64,000 nucleotides of DNA from Trueperaceae bacterium. Lineage in GTDB: Bacteria; Deinococcota; Deinococci; Deinococcales; Trueperaceae. Below, piece after piece: positions 23,289-31,998 of the stretch. The notes under the pieces are model-generated. The model was not told the DNA's origin. It searched no databases and worked only from the letters and a program-made list of their open reading frames with translations. The DNA lies in assembly GCA_023954415.1 (NCBI GenBank), contig JAMLIB010000003.1, forward strand, positions 62,001-126,000. Reading direction: 5' to 3'. Position numbers and translations under genes: made by a program. Positions within the stretch are counted from its first letter, which is position 1; each line of letters opens with the position of its first letter.

Positions 23289-24860
23289 ATGGCTAGCAGG
23301 AGTGCCGCCCCGTGCATGGTCAGCTTCCGCGGCCACACGGCGCCGGAGTGGGTGCTGGATGCGCTGAGGCGCGGCTCCGTTGGTGCCGTCTGCCTCTTTC
23401 GGTACAACTTCGCCTCGCTCGAGCAGTTGCGGGCGCTGAACGTCTCGCTCATGGCCGCGGCTGCCGAGGGCGGGTTCCCGCCTCCCATCATCGGCATCGA
23501 CCAGGAGGGCGGCCAGCTCATGGCCGTGACGGACGGCGCCACGGAGCTGCCAGGCAACATGGCGTTGGGTGCGGTGGCGGCGGGCTGCTCGATACCGACG
23601 GGGGAGGAAGCCGCTCGCGCCACCGGCGTGGTGCTCGGGATGGAGCTCCTCGCGCTGGGCTGCAACATGAACTTCGCGCCGGTGCTGGACCTCGCCACCC
23701 GCCCGGAGAGCGACGTCATGGGGGTGCGGGTGTTCGGCTCCGACCCCGACCTGGCGGGCCGGCTCGGGGCTCAGCTCATCGTGGGCATGCAGTCGACCGG
23801 CGTGCTGGCCACCGCCAAGCACTTCCCGGGCCACGGCGATACCCGCCAGGACAGCCACCACGGCGCCCCCGTCATCGACGTGCCGCTCGCCACCCTGGCG
23901 CGGCGCGAGCTGGTGCCGTTCCGCGCCGCCATCGCCGCCGGGGTGGCCGCCGTCATGACCTGCCACGCGTACTACCCGGCCATCGACCCCGACGCGGTCG
24001 GCACCCACTCGCGCGCGGTGCTCGGCGACCTTCTCCGCGGCGAGCTCGACTTCGACGGGCTCGTCATCACCGACGCCCTCGACATGCACGCGTTCGGCGC
24101 CATGTCCGGGGTGGAGCGTGCCCGTCGTGCCGTTGCCGCGGGTGCGGACCTGGCCCTGCTTGGGCACTTGGAGGATCAGGCGGAGATCGTCGCGAGCCTC
24201 CTCGGCAGTGCCGACGCCGCGAGCTCGGCTCGCGTCATGGCCGTCCGCGAGCGCCTGCCGCGCGAGCTGCCGCCGCTCGCGGTCATCGGCTCCGAGCTCC
24301 ACCGCGAGGTGGCCCGTGCCACGTCGGAGGCGGCCGTCACGGCCGTGCGCGGCGAGCCGCGCCTCGCGTCCCTCGATGCCGTCCTGGTCGTGAGCGTCGA
24401 TGCGGGCGATCTCACCCCCGCCGAGACCACCTCGGGGCAAGAGCTGGGGTTGGCGGACGCGCTGCGCGCGTACGTCGCAGAGATCACGGAAGTGCGCTTC
24501 CCGCGCGGGGCGAACACGGGCGAGGTCGACGCGGTCGTGGCCCGCGTGGCCCGTTGGCGTGGCGCTCGCGCCGCCGCCGGCGATGCGGGCGAGGTCGTCG
24601 TCGCCACGGTCAACGCCTCCGGCGACGAGGCGCAGCTCGCGCTCCTGCGGCGCCTGGCCGCGCTCGGGGCCGACCCTGTGCTCGTCGCCATGCGCAGCCC
24701 CCTTGACGTCGTGGTCGCCGATCACGTGGGTCGCGCCATCTGCGCCTACGGCCGGCGCACCCCGCAGGCCGAGGCCGCGGCGCGCGTGCTGTGCGGCCAG
24801 ATCCAGGCCACGGGTGCCCTGCCGGTCTCGTTGCCGGAGGGCGTGGGAGCGCGGGCGTGA
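23289..24860 (+). CDS. nagZ: beta-N-acetylhexosaminidase, glycoside hydrolase family 3 (NagZ-like)
   Basis: Cytoplasmic enzyme, 523 aa, expected to remove N-acetylglucosamine from imported chitooligosaccharides or muropeptides. The GH3 domain shows "GIDQEGGQ", "NMNFAPVLDL", "KHFPGHGDTRQDSH" (the Lys-His motif with the NagZ-specific His/Asp dyad) and the nucleophile Asp in "GLVITDALDMHAF". A further ~200-residue C-terminal domain follows, as in longer Bacillus-type NagZ. There is no signal peptide, so the substrate must be imported by the ABC system encoded just upstream. It overlaps the GH18 gene by 4 nt (GTGA). Confidence 0.88.
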   Translation: MASRSAAPCMVSFRGHTAPEWVLDALRRGSVGAVCLFRYNFASLEQLRALNVSLMAAAAEGGFPPPIIGIDQEGGQLMAVTDGATELPGNMALGAVAAGCSIPTGEEAARATGVVLGMELLALGCNMNFAPVLDLATRPESDVMGVRVFGSDPDLAGRLGAQLIVGMQSTGVLATAKHFPGHGDTRQDSHHGAPVIDVPLATLARRELVPFRAAIAAGVAAVMTCHAYYPAIDPDAVGTHSRAVLGDLLRGELDFDGLVITDALDMHAFGAMSGVERARRAVAAGADLALLGHLEDQAEIVASLLGSADAASSARVMAVRERLPRELPPLAVIGSELHREVARATSEAAVTAVRGEPRLASLDAVLVVSVDAGDLTPAETTSGQELGLADALRAYVAEITEVRFPRGANTGEVDAVVARVARWRGARAAAGDAGEVVVATVNASGDEAQLALLRRLAALGADPVLVAMRSPLDVVVADHVGRAICAYGRRTPQAEAAARVLCGQIQATGALPVSLPEGVGARA

Positions 24861-25930
24861 GCCTCACCGCCCTGGCCCGCACGCGTATGAAGGCGGCGGG
24901 TCTGGTGCTCGCCCTGCTCAGCGGGCCGTTGACGACGGCGGGAGCGCAAGCCGCCAGCTGGTGCGTCGCCGTCTGGTACCCGTCATCGGATCATCCGGGC
25001 GGCTTCGAGACGATCGTCGCCAACGCGGACGTCGTGGACGTCGTCTTCCCGTTCTGGTACACGCCCGACGCCGACGGCAGGGTCCTGTCGCGCGCGGGCG
25101 CCGACTGGCGCGAGCAGGTGGCGGCGTGGAAGGGCGCCGGGCTGGTCGTGATGCCGAGCGTGTTCGCCACACACTCGGGCTTCCTGGCCGAGCCGCGCAG
25201 GAGCGCCCACGTCGCCGCGCTCCTGGCTCTCGTCGACGAGAACGGTTACGACGGCCTCGACCTCGACTACGAGGAGTTCCCACTGAGCACGCGCGAGCCT
25301 TTCAGCGAGTTCGTCGAGGCCCTCGGCGCCGGCCTCCGTGCGCGCGGCAAGCTCCTCTCCGTCACGGTGCACGCCAAGACCGAGGCCGAGCCAGGCAGCT
25401 ACCCCAGCGCCGCGGCGCAGGACTGGCCGCGCCTGGCCGCGGTCGCGGACGTCTTCAACGTGATGACGTACGACTACACGAACCGCAACGAGCCGCCCGG
25501 GCCGGTCGCGCCCCGCTCGTGGGTGGCGGACGTCGTTACCTACGGCTTGGGTGCGGTGGGTGCCGGGAAGCTCCAGCTCGGCCTCCCGTTCTACGGCTAC
25601 GTCTGGAAGCGCGGACGGCCCCCGGCGGCCGCGACCACGTGGGAGGCGACGCGGCGCCTGATCGACCAGTTCAAGCTCGACGCCGCGCGCGAGCCGGACA
25701 GCGGCGAGTTGACGGCCGACCTGAACGTGACCGGCCTGCCACGCCAGACCGTGTACGTGTCGGACGCCCTCACGTTGGCCGGGCGCCTCGGCGACCTGGA
25801 CGGGCGCGGTCTGGCGACGGCCGGGGTGGCGATCTGGGGGATCGGGGGAGAGGACCCCGCCACCTGGCAGGTCTTGCGCGACGCGCGCCCCGCGCAGTGC
25901 CGGCTGCGGGCGAGCGCGGCGACCAGGTAG
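24857..25930 (+). CDS. secreted glycoside hydrolase family 18 protein
   Basis: GH18 enzyme, 357 aa from the GTG overlapping the nagZ stop; an ATG 30 nt downstream would give 347 aa. Either way an N-terminal signal peptide is present (basic residues, "AAGLVLALLSGPLTTAGAQA" region), so it acts outside the cytoplasm. The catalytic motif DGLDLDYEE (D-x-x-D-x-D-x-E) is intact, as are "VMTYDY" and "LGLPFYGYVW" of the barrel. It resembles the YaaH/SleL or chitinase-like branch. It would cut chitin, chitooligosaccharides or peptidoglycan glycan to fragments for the importer. It is the only exported hydrolase of the cluster. Confidence 0.85.
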   Translation: MSLTALARTRMKAAGLVLALLSGPLTTAGAQAASWCVAVWYPSSDHPGGFETIVANADVVDVVFPFWYTPDADGRVLSRAGADWREQVAAWKGAGLVVMPSVFATHSGFLAEPRRSAHVAALLALVDENGYDGLDLDYEEFPLSTREPFSEFVEALGAGLRARGKLLSVTVHAKTEAEPGSYPSAAAQDWPRLAAVADVFNVMTYDYTNRNEPPGPVAPRSWVADVVTYGLGAVGAGKLQLGLPFYGYVWKRGRPPAAATTWEATRRLIDQFKLDAAREPDSGELTADLNVTGLPRQTVYVSDALTLAGRLGDLDGRGLATAGVAIWGIGGEDPATWQVLRDARPAQCRLRASAATR

Positions 25931-25983
25931 GCTGCGGTCTCGACATGATCTACGAACGGGCCAGCAGGGGCAGACGATCCTAG

Positions 25984-27171
25984 ATGACGCCGAGCAAGGC
26001 CACGCGCGAGCAGCTCAGGGAGCACAACCGCCGCTTGGTGCTGCGCATGCTCTACCAGGGCGAGGTGAACACGCGCGCCGCGCTCGCGACCGTCACGGGG
26101 CTCACGAAGCCGACCGTCTCGAACCTCGTCGGTGAGCTCATCGACGAAGGGCTCGTCGTCGAGGAGGGTCTCGGCCGGGCGAGCGGCAGCGGCGGCAAGC
26201 GCCCGACGCTCCTCGCGTTCAACCCGCGGGCGCGTCAGGTCATCGGCGTGGCCCTCGGTAGCGAGTGCGTGAGCGCCGCCCTCGCCGACCTGGCCGGGGA
26301 GACGAGCGCCGTGCACGTCCTGGAGCCGGCTGCCGCGGCGCCGATAGCGCCCGGGCGGGGCGCGATGGACGCGACCGGCACGGCCACGACCGGAGCTTCC
26401 GCCGTCCTGCAGGCGGTGGAGGACGCGGTGGTCGCGCTCGTGCCGCAGCTGGACGCGCCCCTCCTCGCGGTAGGCGTCGCCGTGCCGGGGCGGGTGCGTC
26501 CGGGGACCGGCGTCGTGAGGCGCTCCGCCGTGCTCGGCATCGTCGACGAGGTCCCGCTTGGCAGGCTGCTGACGGACCGGCTCGGCGTGCCCGTCCACGT
26601 GGGCAACTTCGCCGAGCTCTGCGCGCTCGGGCAGTTCAGCTACGGCCTCGGGGAGCGCACCCCTACGGGCACGCTCGTGAGCATGACCCTAGACGACGAC
26701 CTCGAGCTCGGCGTCGTGCTGCACCCGAGCGGCGCGCACTTCGGGAGCGAGCTCGCGGGTCCGATGATCGATGAGCTGAACCTCGGCTGGAGCGCCTTCA
26801 AGGCCCGCGCCGCCGAGCTCGTGCGCGAGCGGCCCGGCGCGCTCCCCTGGGGCGAGCGGTACCTGAACGTGCGCCGGGCGGCGGGCGACGGCGACCCGGG
26901 CGCCGCGCAGCTCCTGTCGGAGCTGGCGGCCGCGCTCGCCAGGCCCCTCGCGTGGGTCGTCTCCGTGCTGCAACCGGCCAACGTGTCGCTCGTCGGCGGG
27001 GTGACGGACCTGGGCGAGGGGTTCCTCGCGCGGCTCGGCGCCGAGGCCACGGCGCTGCTCGGTGCTGGCGCCTTGGAGGACGTCTCGCTCAGCATGGCCT
27101 ACTCGAACCGCCTCGGCGCGATGGGCGCGGTCGCCCTGGCCAACCGGGCCGAGCTGGAGCTGATCGCGTGA
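25984..27171 (+). CDS. ROK family transcriptional regulator (NagC/Mlc type)
   Basis: Repressor of 395 aa. The N-terminal winged helix ("LREHNRRLVLRMLYQGEVNTRAALATVTGLTKPTVSNLV" region, about residues 10-60) precedes an actin-like ROK domain. The ROK domain is degenerate: the usual N-D-A at the catalytic Asp is N-F-A ("GNFAELCALGQ"), and the zinc motif C-x-C-G-x-x-G-C-x-E is absent. It is therefore not a kinase and may not bind sugar in the normal way. It follows the hydrolases and overlaps the next gene (LacI-like sensor) by 4 nt. It probably controls the TAGTAAG-N9-CTTACTA operator at 19291-19313. Confidence 0.85.
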   Translation: MTPSKATREQLREHNRRLVLRMLYQGEVNTRAALATVTGLTKPTVSNLVGELIDEGLVVEEGLGRASGSGGKRPTLLAFNPRARQVIGVALGSECVSAALADLAGETSAVHVLEPAAAAPIAPGRGAMDATGTATTGASAVLQAVEDAVVALVPQLDAPLLAVGVAVPGRVRPGTGVVRRSAVLGIVDEVPLGRLLTDRLGVPVHVGNFAELCALGQFSYGLGERTPTGTLVSMTLDDDLELGVVLHPSGAHFGSELAGPMIDELNLGWSAFKARAAELVRERPGALPWGERYLNVRRAAGDGDPGAAQLLSELAAALARPLAWVVSVLQPANVSLVGGVTDLGEGFLARLGAEATALLGAGALEDVSLSMAYSNRLGAMGAVALANRAELELIA

Positions 27172-28148
27172 CCCGCTCTCGCCTGAGCGACTCGCGCCGT
27201 CGTGGCGACCCGGCGCGCTCCGGTGCCGCCGAGGCGCGCGCTCGGGCCGGAACCGCGTGGCAGGTCGGCGCGGGCCAGCCGGGCGTGCTCGTCGCCCTCC
27301 TCAACAACCTGGACGGGGTGTTCCAGCGCAGCGTCCTCCAGGGGGCGGGGGAGGTGGCGGCGGCGCACGGGTTGTCGCTCGAACCGGTGGCGCTCGGCGG
27401 GCTGTCCGCTGCCGAAGTGGGAACGTTGCTGGAGCGCGCCTTGGGAACCGCCCGGGGAGCGCGGAGCGCCCAGGGTGCCCGAGGGGCGCTCGTGCTCTCC
27501 AGCGCCCTCGGGGACGCGGACCTGGCCAGGCTGGCCGCGGCCGGGCTGCCGGTGACGCTCGTCAGCCACCACTCCGCTGCCCCCGGCCAGCCGACGGTGA
27601 TGTTCGACAACCACCAGGGCGTCAAGCAGCTCATGCAGCACGTCGTCTCCGACTGCGGGAGACGCCGACCCGTGTACATAGGCGGCGACGCCTCGCAGCT
27701 CGACAGCAGGGAGCGCGAGCTGGCCTTCCGTGACGAGCTCCTGCGGCACGACCTGCGCGTGCCAGAGGGGCACATGCTCGTCGGCGGCTTCACGCCGGAC
27801 CTGGCGCGGCGGGCGCTCCGGGAGTTCGTGGCGGCCGGGAACGACTTCGATGCCGTGGTCGCCGCGGACTACCTCATGGCCATCGCCGCGGCCGAGACCC
27901 TCGGGCAGGCCGGCGTGCGGGTACCGGACGACGTCGTGGTCGTCGGCTACGGCGACGGTCCGGAGGCCGAGGCCGCCGGGGTGACGACCGTGGCGGCCGA
28001 CGTCGTCGAGCTCGGCCGGCGCGCCGCCAGGCAGTTGGTCGCGCAGCTCTCGTCCGAGCGCGCCATCGGCGGGCGCACGCTCCTCAGCACGCACCTCGTC
28101 AGGCGCGCGAGCAGCTGCCGAGCGCGAGCGCCTTCTGACCTCGTCTAG
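27168..28148 (+). CDS. LacI/PurR-type sugar-sensing domain protein lacking the HTH
   Basis: Protein of 326 aa with the periplasmic-binding-protein-like fold of LacI regulators: "GVLVALLNNLDGVFQRSVLQGAGEVAA"-like first strand and helix, "FDAVVAADYLMAIAAAETLGQAGVRVPDDVVVVGYGD"-like second lobe, and "TTVAADVVELGRRAARQLV" near the C terminus. The normal ~60-residue LacI helix-turn-helix and hinge are absent. Only a basic 35-residue tail precedes the sensor, and there is no signal peptide. The GTG start overlaps the ROK stop. It cannot bind DNA on its own, so it may act as an effector-binding partner of the ROK protein. Confidence 0.75.
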   Translation: MTRSRLSDSRRRGDPARSGAAEARARAGTAWQVGAGQPGVLVALLNNLDGVFQRSVLQGAGEVAAAHGLSLEPVALGGLSAAEVGTLLERALGTARGARSAQGARGALVLSSALGDADLARLAAAGLPVTLVSHHSAAPGQPTVMFDNHQGVKQLMQHVVSDCGRRRPVYIGGDASQLDSRERELAFRDELLRHDLRVPEGHMLVGGFTPDLARRALREFVAAGNDFDAVVAADYLMAIAAAETLGQAGVRVPDDVVVVGYGDGPEAEAAGVTTVAADVVELGRRAARQLVAQLSSERAIGGRTLLSTHLVRRASSCRARAPSDLV

Positions 28149-28181
28149 GACGCGGGCGGCGGGTCGCCGACGCCTTGGCCC

Positions 28182-29600
28182 TCAGGCGGCCTCCCCGCCC
28201 ACGATGATCTCGCTTACGAGCAGGTGCGGTTGGCCCACCTCGACGGGCAACGACCCCGACATGGAGCCGCACATGCCTGGCGCGGTCGAGAGGTCGTCGG
28301 AGACGGCCACGATGCGCTTGATGGACTCGGGGCCCTTGCCGACGAGCATGGCGCCGCGCACGGGCTCCGCCAGCTCGCCGTTCCTGATCATGTAGCCCTC
28401 GTTGACGGCGAAGTTGTACTCGCCCGAACCGGGCCGGACCTGGCCGCCGCCCATCGACTTGGCATAGAGGCCCAGCTCGACGCCCTTGAACAGGTCCGCC
28501 TTGGGCGTGCTGCCCGGGAGGACGAACGTGTTGCGCATGCGTGACGTCGGCGCGAACGTGTAGTCCTGGCGCCGGCCAGAGCCGGTGGCGCGGTAGCCGG
28601 TCATGCGCGAGCCCCAGCGGTCGACCATGTAGCTCTCGAGGACGCCGTCGCGGATGAGCACGGTGCGCTCGGTCGGCAAGCCCTCGTCGTCGAAGCGCGA
28701 GGAGCCCCAGCCGTTGGCCGTCGTGCCGTCGTCGACGTAGGTGACGACCTCCGAAGCGACCTGCTCGCCGAGCTTGCCCGTGAGCGCGGAAGCGTTGCGC
28801 GCCACCGAGGTCGTCTCGAGCAGGTGGCCGAGGGCCTCGTGGAAGATGACCCCGCCGAAGGCGTTGCCGATGACGACGGGCATGGAGCCGGCCGGCGCCT
28901 TGCGCGCGCGCAGGTTCAGGAGGGCGACCTCGGCCGCGCGCATCCCGATCTCCGCCGGCGGGTAGGCGTCGAGGAGCTCGAGTCCCAGCGACAGCCCCGG
29001 GCCGTCGTGGGCCGTCTGGGTGTCCTTGCCGTCCGACGCGATGGCCTGGGCGATCAGGCGCGTGCGGACGCGCCTGTCGTCCACCACGGCGCCGTCCGAG
29101 GTGGCGACGCTCACGTCCTGCTCCCACTCGAGGAGCCGCGCCTCCACCTGCTTGATCTCGGGTGCCAGGCGCGCGCCTGCGTCGAGCTCGCGGAGGCGTT
29201 CGAGGCGCCAGGCCTTGTCGCGCGCGTCGAACGGCACGCTGGGCGCGTGGATGTCCGGGCCGGCGTCCAGCCTACGCAGGTCGAGCCCGCCGCGGCCCTT
29301 CGCGTCGGGCGTTCCGGGCGCCCCAGGGGTGCCTGCACCGCCGCGCACGGCCACCAGGCTGCCGAGAAGCTCGCCCAGCGCCGCGTCGGTCAGGTCGTTC
29401 GTGTAGCCGTAGACGACGTCCGTGCCGAAGAACAGCCGGATGCCGGCGCCGTGCTCGAGGGCGCTCGTGGCGTCCTCGACCTGGCCGTCGATGGTCCGCA
29501 GGTGACGGCGGCGCCAACGCTCGACGTAGACCTCGACGTAGTCCGCGCCTGCGAGCCGCCCCTGCTGGATGAGGGAAGCGTACGTATCGTGGTTCAGCAT
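28182..29600 (-). CDS. tldD: TldD metalloprotease
   Basis: Zinc metalloprotease subunit, 472 aa, partner of the TldE encoded at 7989-9302. The HExxxH site HEALGH is at residues 254-259, inside "GNAFGGVIFHEALGHLLE". N-terminal features ("ADYVEVYVERWRRRHLRTIDGQVEDATSALEHGAGIRL" region) and the C-terminal barrel match the family. An insert of about 17 Gly/Ala/Pro-rich residues (88-104) is unusual. A TACCAT box (29607-29612, minus strand) lies 6 nt before the ATG, indicating a leaderless transcript. The TldD/TldE heterodimer threads unfolded peptides to the zinc site. No peptide substrate gene is recognised nearby. Confidence 0.92.
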   Translation of the reverse strand: MLNHDTYASLIQQGRLAGADYVEVYVERWRRRHLRTIDGQVEDATSALEHGAGIRLFFGTDVVYGYTNDLTDAALGELLGSLVAVRGGAGTPGAPGTPDAKGRGGLDLRRLDAGPDIHAPSVPFDARDKAWRLERLRELDAGARLAPEIKQVEARLLEWEQDVSVATSDGAVVDDRRVRTRLIAQAIASDGKDTQTAHDGPGLSLGLELLDAYPPAEIGMRAAEVALLNLRARKAPAGSMPVVIGNAFGGVIFHEALGHLLETTSVARNASALTGKLGEQVASEVVTYVDDGTTANGWGSSRFDDEGLPTERTVLIRDGVLESYMVDRWGSRMTGYRATGSGRRQDYTFAPTSRMRNTFVLPGSTPKADLFKGVELGLYAKSMGGGQVRPGSGEYNFAVNEGYMIRNGELAEPVRGAMLVGKGPESIKRIVAVSDDLSTAPGMCGSMSGSLPVEVGQPHLLVSEIIVGGEAA

Positions 29601-29713
29601 CTTCCGATGGTACCGCGCCGACCGCGTGACCTACCCCCGCCGGAGGCGCCGGCCGGAGGTTCCAGGGTGGCACCCGTCGCCAGCGCCCGCCATGGGCGTC
29701 CGCCGCAGGCGAC

Positions 29714-30721
29714 TCACTCTTGCCGCCGCGTGCAGTACATGTACGGCTCACCCTCGTACGCGTTCGTCCAGCACAACGACTCCCGCCAGACCCCGGAAGA
29801 GTCGCGCACCTCGAAGCGCGTCGCGAAGTGACCGGTAGGCTGCCCGCCGGTCGGGAAGAACGCCAACGTATCGCCCACCGCCGCCCAATCGCCCGTGCCC
29901 GCCCAGCTCGCGTAGCGGTCACGCCACTCGCCGGGCGTCACCTCCACCACGCCGCCCACCGCGGAGGCGTCGATGTAGTGTCCGTTGGCTCCGAACACGT
30001 AAAGGTTGCCGGCGCTGCCGTCGCTCGAGAACCACTCCCCGATCAGACTGGACTCCAGCGCGTGGTCGTAAGCCGGGGAGCCGAGATCGAGCGAGTAGAG
30101 GACGTTGGCGACGTCCACCCCGAACTCGCCGTCGTAGCTGACACAGCGCAAGGTGCTCATCGGCTCGACCGCTATGACAGGCACGGCCTGCGACCCGAAC
30201 CGGACCACCAGGGACAAGACGTCGTAGACGGAGCCGTCCGCCTGGATGAGCCGCATGGTCAGGGCCCGGTAGTCCCAGCCGTTACCGCTGGCCCCGCGCG
30301 AGGCGCGCGACAACGGGTCCGGCCCCTCGAAGTCGTCCGTGAGCCGGTCACCCGGTTCCACGAGGAGGGCGCTGGCCGCTTCCAGGGCCTGCGCGTAGCG
30401 CGCTTCTTCGCCGGTGGCGACAGGCCGCGGGGCCTCGACCGCGATGATGCACGTCGCGCCGAACTTGTCGGGCGGCGACTCCATGACGGCGCCGCCCCCG
30501 TTCGCCCCTTCCTGCCACCCTGCCGGCACCTTGAACGTCAGGCTCCCGACCTGCTCGGTCGCGCCGCTCGGTTCCCACACGGGCGCGGCCGCCGCGAGGA
30601 GGGCGGCCGGTGTCTCGAAGGTGCGGGGCCCGCCGCCACCGCCGCCGGCGGGGCCGGAACCGCCGCACCCTATCGTCCACATCAGGAGACCCAACGCCAA
30701 CAGGAACGATCTGCGGAACAT
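29714..30721 (-). CDS. predicted lipoprotein of unknown function
   Basis: Protein of 335 aa with no recognised family. The N terminus ("MFRRSFLLALGLLMWTIGCGG" pattern, Cys at residue 19) looks like a lipoprotein signal with a permissive lipobox T-I-G-C, followed by a Gly-rich linker. The mature part has two halves: about 45-200 resembles lipocalin-like or "PsbP/DUF1795"-type sheet proteins ("LTFKVPAGWQ"), and about 210-335 has "LIGEWFSSDGSAGNLYVFGANGHY"-like strands seen in small periplasmic beta domains. The start is set at 30721 because GGGAGG lies about 10 nt upstream; a longer frame of 59 extra codons has no signal peptide. Confidence 0.6.
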   Translation of the reverse strand: MFRRSFLLALGLLMWTIGCGGSGPAGGGGGGPRTFETPAALLAAAAPVWEPSGATEQVGSLTFKVPAGWQEGANGGGAVMESPPDKFGATCIIAVEAPRPVATGEEARYAQALEAASALLVEPGDRLTDDFEGPDPLSRASRGASGNGWDYRALTMRLIQADGSVYDVLSLVVRFGSQAVPVIAVEPMSTLRCVSYDGEFGVDVANVLYSLDLGSPAYDHALESSLIGEWFSSDGSAGNLYVFGANGHYIDASAVGGVVEVTPGEWRDRYASWAGTGDWAAVGDTLAFFPTGGQPTGHFATRFEVRDSSGVWRESLCWTNAYEGEPYMYCTRRQE

Positions 30722-31049
30722 CAGCACGACACCTCCCGTGTCCGGCCTCCCCCTCGGGCCAGCACCTGCACCACAAGCGTGGGAAGTTGAACGGCGCAGT
30801 GTAGCTCCGGCTCCCGACGCGCGCTGTGCAGGTGCACCGGCACGACGCGACGGCGCTCGCCTACGCTCGTCTGCACGCGCCGAGCGGCTGGCCGGCATGC
30901 ATGGCGTCCGAAGCGTGCCGGCTGCGTGCTCGTGTAGCGGCTTCGCTCGTGTAGCGGCTTCGCATGGCGATCCGGACCGATGATTGGACGCGTGCCAGCA
31001 GCGTGCTCATGGAGCGGCTCCGGCCTCCAGCGCCTGGGTAGCATCTCCC
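30722..31049. repeat. divergent intergenic region with 17-bp tandem repeats
   Basis: This 328-bp gap separates the lipoprotein gene (minus) and the sirtuin gene (plus). Two perfect adjacent copies of GCTCGTGTAGCGGCTTC lie at 30928-30944 and 30945-30961. A diverged third copy (GCTCATGGAGCGGCTCC) lies at 31005-31021, near the sirtuin promoter. A TAGCAT -10 box (31039-31044) precedes the sirtuin start by 5 nt. The repeats could be binding sites for a regulator of the sirtuin gene. Confidence 0.55.
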
Positions 31050-31925
31050 ATGACCGAGGAACAGCCAAGCGCGCGGCCGCCTGCCGTCACGCCGTCCGAC
31101 GTCCACGCGCTCGCCGCCTTCCTTGCCCTCCACCGTAGCCTCGTCTTGACGGGCGCCGGGATCAGCACGGACTCCGGTATCCCCGACTACCGCGGCGTTA
31201 ACCGCCGGGCGCCCGCGCCCAAGCCGATGACCTACCAGGAGTTCGTCCGCGGCGAGGAGGCGCGCCGGCGGTACTGGTCGCGCAGCGCGGTCGGCTGGGC
31301 GCACATGGCACAGCGCGCCCCGAACGCGGGCCACGCCGCGGTCGCTAGACTCGAGGACCTCGGCAGGCTCACAGGCGTCGTGACGCAGAACGTCGACGGC
31401 CTACACCGCAAGGCCGGCACCCGGGAACTCGTCGAGCTGCACGGTGACCTCGCGCTCGTCGTCTGCTTGAACTGCGGCGCGCGCGAGGAACGTGAGGGTT
31501 ACCAGCAGCGCATGTTGACGGCCAACCCCGGGTTCGTGCCGGACGCGGTGCCGCTGCTGCCGGACGGCGACGCGGCGGTCGACCCCGAGGTCGCGCGCAC
31601 GTTCGCGGTACCCGTCTGCGCGGTCTGCGGCGGCGTGATGAAGCCCGACGTCATCTTCTTCGGCGAGAACGTGCCGAGGCCGCGGCTGGAGCGGGCGTGG
31701 GATCGGCTCGCGGCGGCCGACGGATTGGTGGTCCTCGGCTCGTCGCTGGAGGTCTTCTCGGGCTACCGCTTCGTGCGCGCGGCGCATACGCAGGGCAAGG
31801 CGGTCGCCGTCGTCAACCACGGCCCGACCCGCGCCGACGGCGAGGTGGAGCTGCGCCTGGAGGCGCGCATCGCGGATGTGCTGCCCGCCGCGGTCGCCGA
31901 GCTGGAAAGTGCGTTGCCGACGTGA
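31050..31925 (+). CDS. NAD-dependent protein deacylase (sirtuin)
   Basis: Sir2-family enzyme, 291 aa, removing acyl groups from protein lysines with NAD. The NAD-binding motif "LTGAGISTDSGIPDYRG" (33-49), "TQNVDGLH" (112-119) and catalytic His131 in "ELHGDL" are intact. Zinc Cys pairs are C139-x2-C142 and C190-x2-C193, with "KPDVIFFGENVP" and "VLGSSLEV" following. The motif set is that of the SIRT4-like class II branch. The start is chosen at 31050 because a TAGCAT -10 box lies 5 nt upstream, suggesting a leaderless message. It stands alone. Confidence 0.93.
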   Translation: MTEEQPSARPPAVTPSDVHALAAFLALHRSLVLTGAGISTDSGIPDYRGVNRRAPAPKPMTYQEFVRGEEARRRYWSRSAVGWAHMAQRAPNAGHAAVARLEDLGRLTGVVTQNVDGLHRKAGTRELVELHGDLALVVCLNCGAREEREGYQQRMLTANPGFVPDAVPLLPDGDAAVDPEVARTFAVPVCAVCGGVMKPDVIFFGENVPRPRLERAWDRLAAADGLVVLGSSLEVFSGYRFVRAAHTQGKAVAVVNHGPTRADGEVELRLEARIADVLPAAVAELESALPT

Positions 31926-31998
31926 ACGTTGCCGCCACATTAAGCTCAGATGTGTCCGGAGCGGCGAGACCTCATGTTGACTCGGGCAATATCGAGGC

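Noticed and set aside
28157-28169. CGGCG-ggt-CGCCG hairpin between the LacI-like gene and tldD
   Set aside because: Only 5 bp with a 3-nt loop and no T tract. This is common by chance at this GC content, so it was not called as a terminator.
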